From Hathewaya limosa (GTDB taxonomy: Bacteria; Bacillota; Clostridia; Clostridiales; Clostridiaceae): 25,336 nucleotides of DNA. The stretch lies in contig NZ_JAUSWN010000032.1 in assembly GCF_030815255.1 (NCBI RefSeq), positions 1 to 25,336 on the forward strand. Direction: 5' to 3'. Each line of letters opens with the position of its first letter. Position 1 is the stretch's first letter. The notes beneath the pieces are model-generated. The model had not been told where the DNA came from. It made no database searches and was given only the letters and a program-made list of their open reading frames with translations. The position numbers and the translations under genes were made by a program. Below, one piece after another: positions 1 through 7,141 of this stretch.

Positions 1-96
1 TCTCGCAATGGACACCCTTGTCATTGGCTAACGCCTATATCACCTTCGGCGCTCGGGACTTTCACCCTATAGATTGCGCCCATGCTGGGCGCACAC
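1..96 (-). mobile_element. Group II intron, 5' end of domain I (class IIC-like), cut by window edge
   Basis: Read on the minus strand from about position 96, the sequence begins GTGTGCGCCCAGC, which fits the GUGYG start of group II introns. It continues with CTATAGGGTGAAAGTCCCGA, then GAAGGTGATATAGGCGTTAGCC and CAAGGGTGTCC. From memory, this series of blocks matches the 5' part of domain I of the Oceanobacillus iheyensis class IIC intron in order and spacing. The stretch is far more GC-rich than anything else in the window. The 5' splice site lies one base beyond the extended inverted repeat of the divIVA terminator, the insertion site typical of class IIC. GUGCG at 94 is a slightly shifted alternative start. 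The remaining RNA domains and any reverse transcriptase gene lie to the left of the window, so I cannot tell whether the intron is complete or ORF-less. Confidence 0.85.
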
Positions 97-97
97 A

Positions 98-135
98 AAT
101 AAGTAAAACTCACTTTAAAGTGAGTTTTACTTATT
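98..135 (-). terminator. Terminator of the divIVA end of the dcw cluster (intron target)
   Basis: A perfect 38-nt inverted repeat is centred between positions 116 and 117. It overlaps the divIVA stop codon (127-129). On the minus strand the hairpin is followed by only ATTT and then the intron start, so the intron has interrupted the U-tract that a functional terminator would need. The palindrome would form a stem on either strand. Confidence 0.75.
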
Positions 136-822
136 ATCTACTAACATTTCTACTTCTGAAGTTGTATTTTGTATCTTTGAAATGTCTATATTATTTCTTG
201 AAATAAAATCATTTAACGAAGCTTGTACACTTATTGTTTTTTTGTCTAACTCGTTAGTATCATCTTGTAGTTGCTCTATCTTCTGTTCTTGTTTAATTGG
301 TACACTTTGATTTCTTACTACGGCATCTATTTTTAACTCTTGTAAACCTTTTCCTATATCATAATTTCCATCAAAGTCCATTTCCAAACGTTGAAACATA
401 TCCATTTGACTATTCATAAAGTTTCTAAATACGGCTCTAAACTTTTCAAATTCTTGTTTTATTCTTTCATATTCATCATTAATTCTTAACACATCATTAT
501 TAGCCTTATCTAATATCCTTTGTCCTGAATCATTAGCATTTTGAATAATGATATCTGCTTCTTTTTGAGCTGAAATTTTAGCTTGTTCAGCTGCCCCCTG
601 AGCCAAAACTAAAGTATTTTGAATTGTTTCCTCTATTTTTCTATAATGTTCTACTTTTTCTTCATAACCTGAAAGTTTCTCTTTCAATGTAGAGTTTTCC
701 TTATACAATTCTTCATAATCATCTGCAATTTCATTTAAGAAATCGTTTACTTCATCTATATCATATCCTCTAAAAACTTTTTTAAATTCCTTACTATCGA
801 TATCCATAGAAGTTATTCTCAT
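127..822 (-). CDS. divIVA: DivIVA-family cell-pole / septum protein
   Basis: DivIVA is a peripheral coiled-coil protein that binds negatively curved membrane at poles and septa and recruits division and sporulation partners. The N-terminal 60 or so residues carry the family signature: a start region with SMDIDSKEFKKVFRGYD followed by DEVNDFLNEIADDYEEL. This is the membrane-binding domain. Residues about 30-150 are predicted coiled coil rich in E, K and Q. The last 70 or so residues are a poorly conserved tail. At 231 aa the length is ordinary for clostridial members. The ATG is preceded by GGGAGGG. It is the last gene of the yggS-sepF-yggT-ylmH-divIVA run, 19 bp after ylmH, and its stop codon lies inside the terminator hairpin. 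Confidence 0.95.
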   Translation of the reverse strand: MRITSMDIDSKEFKKVFRGYDIDEVNDFLNEIADDYEELYKENSTLKEKLSGYEEKVEHYRKIEETIQNTLVLAQGAAEQAKISAQKEADIIIQNANDSGQRILDKANNDVLRINDEYERIKQEFEKFRAVFRNFMNSQMDMFQRLEMDFDGNYDIGKGLQELKIDAVVRNQSVPIKQEQKIEQLQDDTNELDKKTISVQASLNDFISRNNIDISKIQNTTSEVEMLVDNK

Positions 823-841
823 GCTTTGACCCTCCCTTTTA

Positions 842-1618
842 TTACATGAATTTTAAACCCTTTAATTTTAATCTATCTTTTTGAGTACTTCCATATTGAT
901 TTTTTATTTTGAATTTTCCATATCCTCTAATACTTAAAATATCATTTTCTTTTACAAGTCTGTCCTTTTTTATTTCTTCCTCATAATTCAAAATAACTTT
1001 TCCTTTTTGGATCATCTCACAACTTGCATTACGAGATTCACAGGTTAAGGCACTTACTACACAATCTAATCTCATAGATGTAGTAAGAATATTTAGTTCT
1101 TTAAATATAGGATTTGGAAACTCTATATCTTCCTCTGAAAAAATTTCAACTTCACAGGAAGCTTTTCCAATAGTATCTAAATTATAAATTATGTACTGTG
1201 AAACCTCTTGTAAAACTGGAACATAGCAAATGTTTTCTCTAACCACAAGATCACCTAATTTTTCTCTTTTTATTCCTAAAGACATTAAGGCCCCTAAATA
1301 ATCTCTATGATTAAGCGTTACAAATTTATTTGACTTGTTCCTAATTCTAAGTATATTTACAGGAAACTCGTCATATAAATATTCTGTATAGAACATAACA
1401 AGTTTCCTTTCACATTCTTCATAAGAACTCCAAAATGCTATATTAACTTGAGAGTTTATAGATAACTTATATAACTTATTCCATATACTAGGATTTAAAA
1501 ACTCATTTACAAATATATTCTTATTCGTTTTTGTTGCAAGAATATATTTATCATAAATAGATCCTAAAAATTCTTTATCCCCATAATTAAATTCATTTAA
1601 AAATTCTTTCTTATTCAT
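842..1618 (-). CDS. ylmH: YlmH-type S4-domain RNA-binding protein
   Basis: The 258-aa protein belongs to the YlmH family, found with sepF and divIVA in Firmicutes and linked to ribosome-associated functions and division. Residues about 1-180 form the family N-terminal region. Residues about 182-240 are an S4 RNA-binding domain: MRLDCVVSALTCESRNAS is followed by a K-G-K-V turn and then a VKENDILSIRGYGKF segment. The ATG is preceded by AGAGGA with ordinary spacing. It sits 8 bp after yggT and 19 bp before divIVA, so it is almost certainly co-transcribed with both. Assignment to the family is firm. The exact cellular role is not something this sequence can settle. Confidence 0.93.
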   Translation of the reverse strand: MNKKEFLNEFNYGDKEFLGSIYDKYILATKTNKNIFVNEFLNPSIWNKLYKLSINSQVNIAFWSSYEECERKLVMFYTEYLYDEFPVNILRIRNKSNKFVTLNHRDYLGALMSLGIKREKLGDLVVRENICYVPVLQEVSQYIIYNLDTIGKASCEVEIFSEEDIEFPNPIFKELNILTTSMRLDCVVSALTCESRNASCEMIQKGKVILNYEEEIKKDRLVKENDILSIRGYGKFKIKNQYGSTQKDRLKLKGLKFM

Positions 1619-1626
1619 AGCGTCCT

Positions 1627-1884
1627 CTAAAAAATTGCTCTAATAAGCATACGAATTATTCCAATTGTAAAAAGACCTACAATAGGAGAAAAATCTATAG
1701 GACTATTAGGTAATATCCTATCTTGTAGTTTTCTTCCTAAATATAAAAATGGGCTTGCTATTTCTCTTATAATAAAAGTAAATTTATTCTCATTCATTGG
1801 AACCCAACTTAAAAGAGCATCTATAATTATACTTACTTCTATTATATAAAGTAGAGTATATATACCGCGTATTAGAATTCCCAT
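1627..1884 (-). CDS. YggT-family small membrane protein
   Basis: A YggT-family protein of 85 aa, an ordinary length. It has an N-terminal membrane helix (about residues 5-26) and a second hydrophobic segment near the C-terminus (about 63-83). Between them is the family's characteristic segment: DALLSWVPMNENKF, then a conserved I-P-N-S-P-I-D-F-S-P-I stretch. YggT proteins are inner-membrane proteins of poorly defined function, repeatedly found between sepF and ylmH in Firmicutes, where the context suggests a role near the divisome. The start ATG has an AAAGGAG site 8-10 bp upstream. It is spaced 14 bp from sepF and 8 bp from ylmH. Confidence 0.92.
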   Translation of the reverse strand: MGILIRGIYTLLYIIEVSIIIDALLSWVPMNENKFTFIIREIASPFLYLGRKLQDRILPNSPIDFSPIVGLFTIGIIRMLIRAIF

Positions 1885-1898
1885 ATACAGTTTCTCCT

Positions 1899-2366
1899 TT
1901 ATTTTATAAAGCTAAATACTCCTTTATTTTGTAGTTCATACTTTAATGTATTACTTACTTCTACATTAGAAGGCATTAATAAATATATACCTTTTTCAAC
2001 TTCTTGTATTTGACCTCCTAATACATAACTAGCTCCACCTATAAAATCTAATAATCTTTGTCCTATTTTTAATTCTAAAGCTTTAGTATTTATAACCACT
2101 ATTCTATTATTCTTTAAGTGATCACAAATAGTAGCAGCTTCATCAAAATCATAAGGCTTAGCAATTACTACTTTTGGTCTATTACTAGCTGTTGGAAGAT
2201 TTACAACCTTAGCGCTACTTTTATAAGAAGAACTTCTTGGAAGATTTTCAAATTCTTCTTCCTCTGCTGCTACTTCATCTTCTTTATCACATACTTCTTC
2301 TACTTCATCTACTTCGTCATCAAGACAAAACATATCCATAATTTTGTTAAATACCTTTGCTGACAT
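1899..2366 (-). CDS. sepF: SepF, FtsZ-bundling division protein / membrane anchor
   Basis: SepF binds the C-terminal tail of FtsZ and tethers and bundles protofilaments at the membrane. The short N-terminal segment (about 1-14) is the likely amphipathic membrane-targeting helix. It is followed by a very acidic linker (about 16-45, dominated by E and D). The C-terminal SepF fold (about 72-155) begins at VVIAKPYDFDEA and contains the conserved GQRLLDFIGGASYVLGGQI segment. At 155 aa the length is normal. The ATG follows AGGAGG at good spacing. No ftsA is seen in the window, which fits SepF being the main FtsZ anchor nearby, but ftsA could be elsewhere in the genome. Confidence 0.95.
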   Translation of the reverse strand: MSAKVFNKIMDMFCLDDEVDEVEEVCDKEDEVAAEEEEFENLPRSSSYKSSAKVVNLPTASNRPKVVIAKPYDFDEAATICDHLKNNRIVVINTKALELKIGQRLLDFIGGASYVLGGQIQEVEKGIYLLMPSNVEVSNTLKYELQNKGVFSFIK

Positions 2367-2387
2367 ATTATTTACCTCCTAATAATT

Positions 2388-3053
2388 TTATAAATTTTTA
2401 TATATTCTTTTTCCGAAAATACCTTGACCTATTCTTACCATAGTTGACCCTTCTTCTATTGCCCACATATAATCATTGGTCATACCCATAGATAAAATTT
2501 CCATAGAAACATTGTTAATATTTTTATCTTTTAATTTTAAAAATAATTGTTTGGATTTTTTAAAATAATGTCTACAGTTCTCTTCATCGCCTTTCGGAAT
2601 TATAAACATAAGACCTTTTATATGAACATATTTAGCTTCTTTACAGTAATCTAAAAGTTCTTCCAAATCTTCTTCTAAAACTCCATGCTTTGATTCTTCT
2701 CTACCTATATTTACTTGAATTAAAGCATTTACTAAACATTGTTTTTGTGCACATCTTTTTTCAAGTTCCTGTAATAATTCGACATTGTCTAAAGAATGGA
2801 GTAAATGTATTTTATCTACTATATATTTTACTTTGTTTTTTTGCAAATTACCAATTAAATGCCATTTTATATTTTTAGGTAATTCTTCGTATTTTTCAAC
2901 TAATTCTTGAACTTTATTTTCCCCAAAGTTTCTTTCCCCTAAGTCATAAGCTTCTTTTATAAGTTCTACAGGTTTAGTCTTTGAAACACATATTAAGGTA
3001 ACATTCTCGGGAATATTTTTCTTTATATTTTCTAAATTTTCCTTAACAACCAA
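2388..3053 (-). CDS. YggS-family PLP homeostasis protein
   Basis: A single-domain TIM-barrel PLP-binding protein (YggS/YlmE/PROSC family), 221 aa. Family members bind pyridoxal phosphate and buffer the PLP pool and amino-acid metabolism without known catalytic turnover. The PLP lysine is K25 in the ICVSKTKP motif. Further family motifs are FGENKVQE, WHLIGNLQKNK, the GLM segment near residue 152, LSMGMTNDYMWAIEEGST and VRIGQGIFG. Translation probably begins at TTG (3051-3053), which lies 7 bp after a full AGGAGG (3061-3066). It opens the yggS-sepF-yggT-ylmH-divIVA run. 104 bp separate it from the DUF881 gene upstream, enough for its own promoter, but I could not find a convincing one. Confidence 0.94.
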   Translation of the reverse strand: MVVKENLENIKKNIPENVTLICVSKTKPVELIKEAYDLGERNFGENKVQELVEKYEELPKNIKWHLIGNLQKNKVKYIVDKIHLLHSLDNVELLQELEKRCAQKQCLVNALIQVNIGREESKHGVLEEDLEELLDYCKEAKYVHIKGLMFIIPKGDEENCRHYFKKSKQLFLKLKDKNINNVSMEILSMGMTNDYMWAIEEGSTMVRIGQGIFGKRIYKNL

Positions 3054-3157
3054 CTTCGTGCCTCCTAAAATAATACTAATACTTTTTACTCCTTAAAGTT
3101 TATATTCTCTATTTACCTCAAAATCCCTTTTTTTTTCTTTAATTTTTTCACTAATAT

Positions 3158-3871
3158 TTATTTTTTTTCTTTTGCATAATCAAATTTCACTTTACCTTCA
3201 TAAGCCGGTATTTTTATATTCTTATCTTCTTCGATATTAACTCTAATTTTTCTAAATTGTAAATTTTTTACGTGATTACTCTCCTTTGATAAATAATCCT
3301 TAAGAGCTACTTGATTTCCTATAACATCTATATAAAAAGGGGCTACCGTATTAACTCCACCTATTTTTATGTAAGTACCCCAACAATAACTATAAGTATC
3401 ACCTACAACCCTATTTCCATTTATTGCAATAGCTTCTGCCCCTGCAACTCTTAATTCATTAAGTAAAAACCAAATATCCGTATCATGTACTAAGTTTAGT
3501 ATCATGTAGTACTCATTAAAGTCGCTTTCTTTTGCATCATTTACCGTAATTCTTATTCCTTCTCCCTCTACAGCACCTAATCCAAAATATTCCTTATTTT
3601 TTTGTATTTCTTTTTCTATCTCTTTATTAACCGCCGTTATATCATTACTTTCCAGATTATATTTATTCAATTTTTTTTCAATTTTAGAAATTTCCTCTTT
3701 TAAACCTGAAATTTCTTTGTACATTTTATTTCTTTTATTATAAGCATCATTAAATTGTTCTATATTCAAAAATACCTTGTTTTTTTCTCCAAAACTAAGA
3801 TTCATAGAAATTAATATTCCTATTATTACCGATGCAATAAATACAAACACTGTAGCCTCATTTTTTTTCAT
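3158..3871 (-). CDS. DUF881-family membrane-anchored protein (second copy)
   Basis: A DUF881-family protein of 237 aa. One N-terminal membrane helix (about residues 7-27) is followed by a predicted coiled coil (about 45-83, rich in K, E and N). The extracytoplasmic DUF881 domain (about 88-228) includes GEGIRITVNDA, a DIWFLLNELRVAGAEAIAINGNRV segment and the PFYIDVIGNQ turn. The family usually flanks a small basic membrane protein next to divIB, as here, and has no settled biochemical role. It is a paralogue of the gene at 4270-4992, sharing the same architecture and motifs at modest identity. The ATG follows AGAGGTG. The spacing to the small basic protein gene is 44 bp. The C-terminus is lysine-rich. 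Confidence 0.9.
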   Translation of the reverse strand: MKKNEATVFVFIASVIIGILISMNLSFGEKNKVFLNIEQFNDAYNKRNKMYKEISGLKEEISKIEKKLNKYNLESNDITAVNKEIEKEIQKNKEYFGLGAVEGEGIRITVNDAKESDFNEYYMILNLVHDTDIWFLLNELRVAGAEAIAINGNRVVGDTYSYCWGTYIKIGGVNTVAPFYIDVIGNQVALKDYLSKESNHVKNLQFRKIRVNIEEDKNIKIPAYEGKVKFDYAKEKK

Positions 3872-3915
3872 ATGAGCACCTCTTGATTTCTATTACCATT
3901 CTCAAGGTAAGCATG

Positions 3916-4260
3916 TTAATTTTTATTACCATTTATTCTATTAAGTAGAATTCTTCTAATACTAGCAAAATTATTTAGAATTCTTCCTCCAAATACAATG
4001 ACTGCTGCAAGATAAATAGGGAGTCCTAACTTATCCCCTAAATAAACTAATATAACCGCTATAATAGCATTTCCAAAAAAACCTGAAATAAAAATATCTG
4101 GTTTAAACATTTTTTCCATTTTGGCTCTTAATCCACCAAAAACAGAGTCAATACATGCAAATATAGCAACTGATATATAAGGTGCAAATTTAATTGGAAT
4201 GTTTATTTGCCACACAAGTCCAATTAAAACACCAACTAATAATCCAACAAAAGCTATCAT
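3916..4260 (-). CDS. sbp: Small basic protein family (DUF1290) membrane protein
   Basis: A 114-aa hydrophobic protein with three predicted membrane segments (about 2-17, 28-45 and 56-92, the last being long enough for two passes). Family motifs visible are the GLVWQINIPIKFAPYISVAIFA run, a DSVFGGLRAKME segment and a basic C-terminus (RRILLNRING). Members of this family (Sbp in Bacillus) occur between two DUF881 genes or beside divIB in Firmicutes and in actinobacterial division regions. The function is unknown, with envelope or division context as the only clue. The start ATG overlaps the end of the upstream gene's Shine-Dalgarno region (GGAG about 12 bp upstream). It is 9 bp after the first DUF881 gene. 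Confidence 0.92.
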   Translation of the reverse strand: MIAFVGLLVGVLIGLVWQINIPIKFAPYISVAIFACIDSVFGGLRAKMEKMFKPDIFISGFFGNAIIAVILVYLGDKLGLPIYLAAVIVFGGRILNNFASIRRILLNRINGNKN

Positions 4261-4269
4261 ACTTTATCA

Positions 4270-4992
4270 TTACTCCTTTTTTGTAGGTCTTGCATATTTA
4301 AATTCTAACTCTTGAGTAGTATCCTTCTTTATAACTACATCATTTTTTAATTCCCATTTTATATCACAATTTCTTGATAGTGTATCTGGAATATTTCCTG
4401 GAAAACTAAGGGCACTTTCTAACACCTTTTGATTTCCTATTACTTTAATAACTACTTGTTTATCAAAAGGAATTTTTTCATTATTAATTCTAATCGCATT
4501 AGATGCTACTCTTATTCCCGTTCTGGATGTAATTCTAATATCATTTATAGAAATAGCTTCTGCTTCTGCCGCATAAAACTCATTTACTAATTTAAGCAAT
4601 GCTTCATCTGAAATAGGTTTTTCCATATTGTCGCTTGCAAATATAGAGTTTTTAGGGGTTATATACATAACCAACCCTATTCCCTGTAAATCTACAAGAC
4701 CATTTTGTTGTTTTAAACTGTCTAACTGCTCTAACATCATTTTACTATACTTATTTTTTCCTACTGTAGTTTTCTCATACTCATTAACTTTATTTTGTAA
4801 TTCATTTAGTTTATTTTGATATTCTTTTTTTTGTTTTTCTAAAACTTCATTTTCTTTTACTATTTCGGCATTTTCATTTGTTACATCTATATTTTTCGTC
4901 TGTTTATAACTAATCTTAAGTTGATAAGTTATTAAAAATCCTAATACTGCAAAAACAAAAGCTATAGCAATTTTACCCCACACTTTTTTCAT
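4270..4992 (-). CDS. DUF881-family membrane-anchored protein (first copy)
   Basis: A 240-aa protein with one N-terminal membrane helix (about residues 8-26), a K/E/N-rich predicted coiled coil (about 38-75) and a DUF881 domain (about 85-235). Family motifs are DLQGIGLVMYITP, the LVNEFYAAEAEAISINDIRI segment and the VVIKVIGNQ turn. It is the first of two paralogues that bracket the small basic protein gene. The repeated architecture suggests an old tandem duplication retained as a three-gene unit after divIB. The ATG follows AAGGAA and lies 18 bp after divIB. No enzymatic motif is visible. Confidence 0.9.
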   Translation of the reverse strand: MKKVWGKIAIAFVFAVLGFLITYQLKISYKQTKNIDVTNENAEIVKENEVLEKQKKEYQNKLNELQNKVNEYEKTTVGKNKYSKMMLEQLDSLKQQNGLVDLQGIGLVMYITPKNSIFASDNMEKPISDEALLKLVNEFYAAEAEAISINDIRITSRTGIRVASNAIRINNEKIPFDKQVVIKVIGNQKVLESALSFPGNIPDTLSRNCDIKWELKNDVVIKKDTTQELEFKYARPTKKE

Positions 4993-5010
4993 AAATATTC
5001 CTTACCTCCA

Positions 5011-5820
5011 TTATTCTGTAAAAACTATTGGATTTCCTTCATAACTTACATCAATATAACCTTTTTTATCTTTTATTTTATGTAAATTTATAATATTAAT
5101 ACCTTTATTTAATTTTTCACGTAAATTATATTCATTACCTAAAATAATTTGTATATTTTTAGATTTTACTACAATATTGTAGACATCATTTAAATTTATA
5201 GCTGTTATTTTTATATTAGACATGTTTTTATTTAATAAATCAAGAATTGCTTGTAAAACCTTTTCTTGCCTATCGGACTTAAACATTAAAGTATTATCTT
5301 TTATATCAATTTCTTTAAATCCCTCTAATTCTACTAAAGACATTCCCTTAATATTATTTCTTTTCTCTAAAACATTTCCCTTAACATCTGTAATTAAATA
5401 TTCCTTTTCTTGTTTAACATAAAAACTTGCTTCTCTCTCTTCTATATTGATTGTTACTTTATTGGGTAATTTTTTATTAACTTTCACATCATGTATATAC
5501 TTATTACCTATTAACTTTTGTTTTATTTCTTTTCCACTAAATAAAAAAATGTTTTGATTTAATACACTATTAGCTTCTTTTTTTATTTCATCAATAGATG
5601 CATTTTTATTTCCTTGTACTTTAACTGAAGTAATATTAAAATAAGGTAACTTTACAGCCATAGTAATTAAGATTGTACTTAATAAGATAGTAATCAAAAT
5701 TATTCTTTTTTGTTTTCTTCTTCTTCTTCTTCTCTTAAGTAACTTATCTTTGTTTTCTATAATATACTTTCCTTTATCTAATGTTTTCGAAAGGTTTATA
5801 GTCTTACTTTTATTTTTCAT
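5011..5820 (-). CDS. divIB: DivIB / FtsQ-type cell division protein with POTRA domain
   Basis: A bitopic divisome protein that, with FtsL and DivIC-type partners, regulates septal peptidoglycan synthesis. The cytoplasmic N-terminus is basic and contains six consecutive arginines (30-35) just before the membrane helix (about 40-57). The POTRA domain follows (about 62-132), with FNITSVKVQGNKNASIDEI and the IEEREASFYVKQ strand region. The FtsQ/DivIB C-terminal domain extends to about residue 250. Length of 269 aa is normal. It begins a new segment of the cluster: 179 bp and a terminator separate it from spoVE, and it is followed closely by the DUF881/small-basic-protein trio. Confidence 0.93.
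   Translation of the reverse strand: MKNKSKTINLSKTLDKGKYIIENKDKLLKRRRRRRKQKRIILITILLSTILITMAVKLPYFNITSVKVQGNKNASIDEIKKEANSVLNQNIFLFSGKEIKQKLIGNKYIHDVKVNKKLPNKVTINIEEREASFYVKQEKEYLITDVKGNVLEKRNNIKGMSLVELEGFKEIDIKDNTLMFKSDRQEKVLQAILDLLNKNMSNIKITAINLNDVYNIVVKSKNIQIILGNEYNLREKLNKGINIINLHKIKDKKGYIDVSYEGNPIVFTE
5715..5732. repeat. (TTC)6 trinucleotide repeat inside divIB
   Basis: Six perfect TTC units on the plus strand, read as AGA arginine codons on the minus strand, encode part of the arginine run just before the DivIB membrane helix. Copy-number change would stay in frame and lengthen or shorten the polybasic patch. Confidence 0.8.
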
Positions 5821-5857
5821 ATTTAACCACCAAACACATTTTTTTTAATTGCATATA

Positions 5858-5863
5858 ATTATA
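5858..5863 (-). promoter_or_regulatory. Possible -10 box of the divIB segment
   Basis: TATAAT on the minus strand lies 38-43 bp upstream of the divIB start and downstream of the spoVE terminator. No good -35 box is found at 16-18 bp spacing, so this is a weak call made mainly because the terminator implies a promoter here. Confidence 0.3.
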
Positions 5864-5947
5864 TAATATCACTTAATAAATTTTATTTCATCAAAAAAAT
5901 GCTACTAAAGATTTAATTATTTATTACTTTTTTTCTTTAAACTTCAC

Positions 5948-5987
5948 AAAAAAGTAAAGACGTACTTAAGTACGTCTTTACTTTTTT
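5948..5987 (-). terminator. Intrinsic terminator after spoVE
   Basis: A perfect 40-nt inverted repeat has arms of AAGTAAAGACGTACTT type and runs of A and T at its ends, so it has a U-tract in both orientations. It lies 12 bp beyond the spoVE stop. There is no plus-strand gene nearby, so it should act on the minus-strand cluster and separate murE-murF-mraY-spoVE from divIB. Confidence 0.85.
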
Positions 5988-5999
5988 ATTTATTAATTA

Positions 6000-7121
6000 T
6001 TATTTTACCTTTTTTACTTCTAATTGTCTTGTTATATTCAATAATATACCCATAGCAAACATATTAAATATTAAAGAAGAACCTCCGTAACTTATGAAAG
6101 GAAGAGGAACCCCTGTAACTGGCATAGATCCAGATACAACTGCAATGTTAATGATTGCTTGAACGGCTACAACAGATGTTATTCCGATCGCCAAAGCTGT
6201 ACCATAAGTATCCTTTGCATTAAGTGCTGCTCTAATACCTCTCCATAAAAAAATTAAATATAAAATGATTATAAACAAGCATCCTATTAATCCTAATTCT
6301 TCTCCTATAACAGAGAATATAAAATCATTGTGTGGTTCTGGTATGTAAAAACATTTTTGTCTTGATTGACCTAAACCTACTCCAAAAATACCACCTGACC
6401 CTAAAGCTAATAAAGATTGTATTAACTGATAACCATCCTTTAAAGGATCAGCCCATGGATTTGTAAAACTTATAAGTCTTTTTAATCTATAAGGCATTAA
6501 AATAGTAGCAAAACTTGCTGCAACTATACCCAGTAATAAGAAAACATTTACATGTGCTTTTTTAGCTCCAGAACAAAACAGCATAACTAAACTTACTATT
6601 ATAATAACTGAAGCAATACTTAGATTATGTTCTAATAAAACCAATCCTGAAAAGACCCCAGCTAAACAAATATGATAAAAAGTTCCTCCCCAGAATCCCT
6701 TTATTTCTTCACCTTTTCTATCTATACTTTTTGCTAATATTAATACTACCATATATTTTGCAATTTCTGACGGTTGAATTGTAGCAAAGCCTAAATTAAT
6801 CCATCTAGTAGCTCCATTTACTGCTGGTGAAAATAAAACGATAATTAAAAGAATTATTGTTGCTATAGCACCTATAAATGTAATTTTTTTAAACTTGTGA
6901 TAATCCATCTTAATAGCAAACAACATACATATGGTTCCTATAACAGACCACATCAATTGCTTCTTTAGGAAAAACATAGAATCATAACCATACTTTTTAG
7001 AAAAAAATGCAACGTAAGAACTAGCACTATAAACCATTACAACTCCTACTGTAACTAACATCATAATGGTTATAAACATTACAAAGTCTATTTGCCCCAT
7101 TTTACTTTTGGGTTTATTCAT
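6000..7121 (-). CDS. spoVE: SEDS-family peptidoglycan glycosyltransferase (SpoVE/FtsW)
   Basis: A polytopic SEDS protein of 373 aa that polymerises lipid II into glycan strands together with a class B penicillin-binding protein. About ten hydrophobic segments are visible. Key motifs are NGATRWINLG with QPSEIAKY (about 102-123), the PEPHNDFIFS loop with the catalytic aspartate D266, and the C-terminal GVPLPFISYGGSS segment. The motif that is often PDLGT appears as LEHNLSIAS (about 163-171), a variation I have seen mentioned for Firmicute members and do not over-read. Position after mraY and upstream of divIB fits SpoVE or FtsW. It is the only SEDS gene in the window, so sporulation-specific and vegetative roles cannot be told apart here. 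The ATG follows AAGGAGG at 8 bp. Confidence 0.93.
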   Translation of the reverse strand: MNKPKSKMGQIDFVMFITIMMLVTVGVVMVYSASSYVAFFSKKYGYDSMFFLKKQLMWSVIGTICMLFAIKMDYHKFKKITFIGAIATIILLIIVLFSPAVNGATRWINLGFATIQPSEIAKYMVVLILAKSIDRKGEEIKGFWGGTFYHICLAGVFSGLVLLEHNLSIASVIIIVSLVMLFCSGAKKAHVNVFLLLGIVAASFATILMPYRLKRLISFTNPWADPLKDGYQLIQSLLALGSGGIFGVGLGQSRQKCFYIPEPHNDFIFSVIGEELGLIGCLFIIILYLIFLWRGIRAALNAKDTYGTALAIGITSVVAVQAIINIAVVSGSMPVTGVPLPFISYGGSSLIFNMFAMGILLNITRQLEVKKVK

Positions 7122-7141
7122 TTTGAAACCTCCTTAAAAAT

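Noticed and set aside
18..206. Plus-strand 62-aa reading frame
   Set aside because: It runs antisense through the intron end, the terminator and divIVA. No Shine-Dalgarno, and composition follows the structured RNA.
3120..3157. T-rich run after the second DUF881 gene as a terminator
   Set aside because: On the minus strand it is A-rich with no stable stem before a U-run, so it cannot act as an intrinsic terminator for the cluster.
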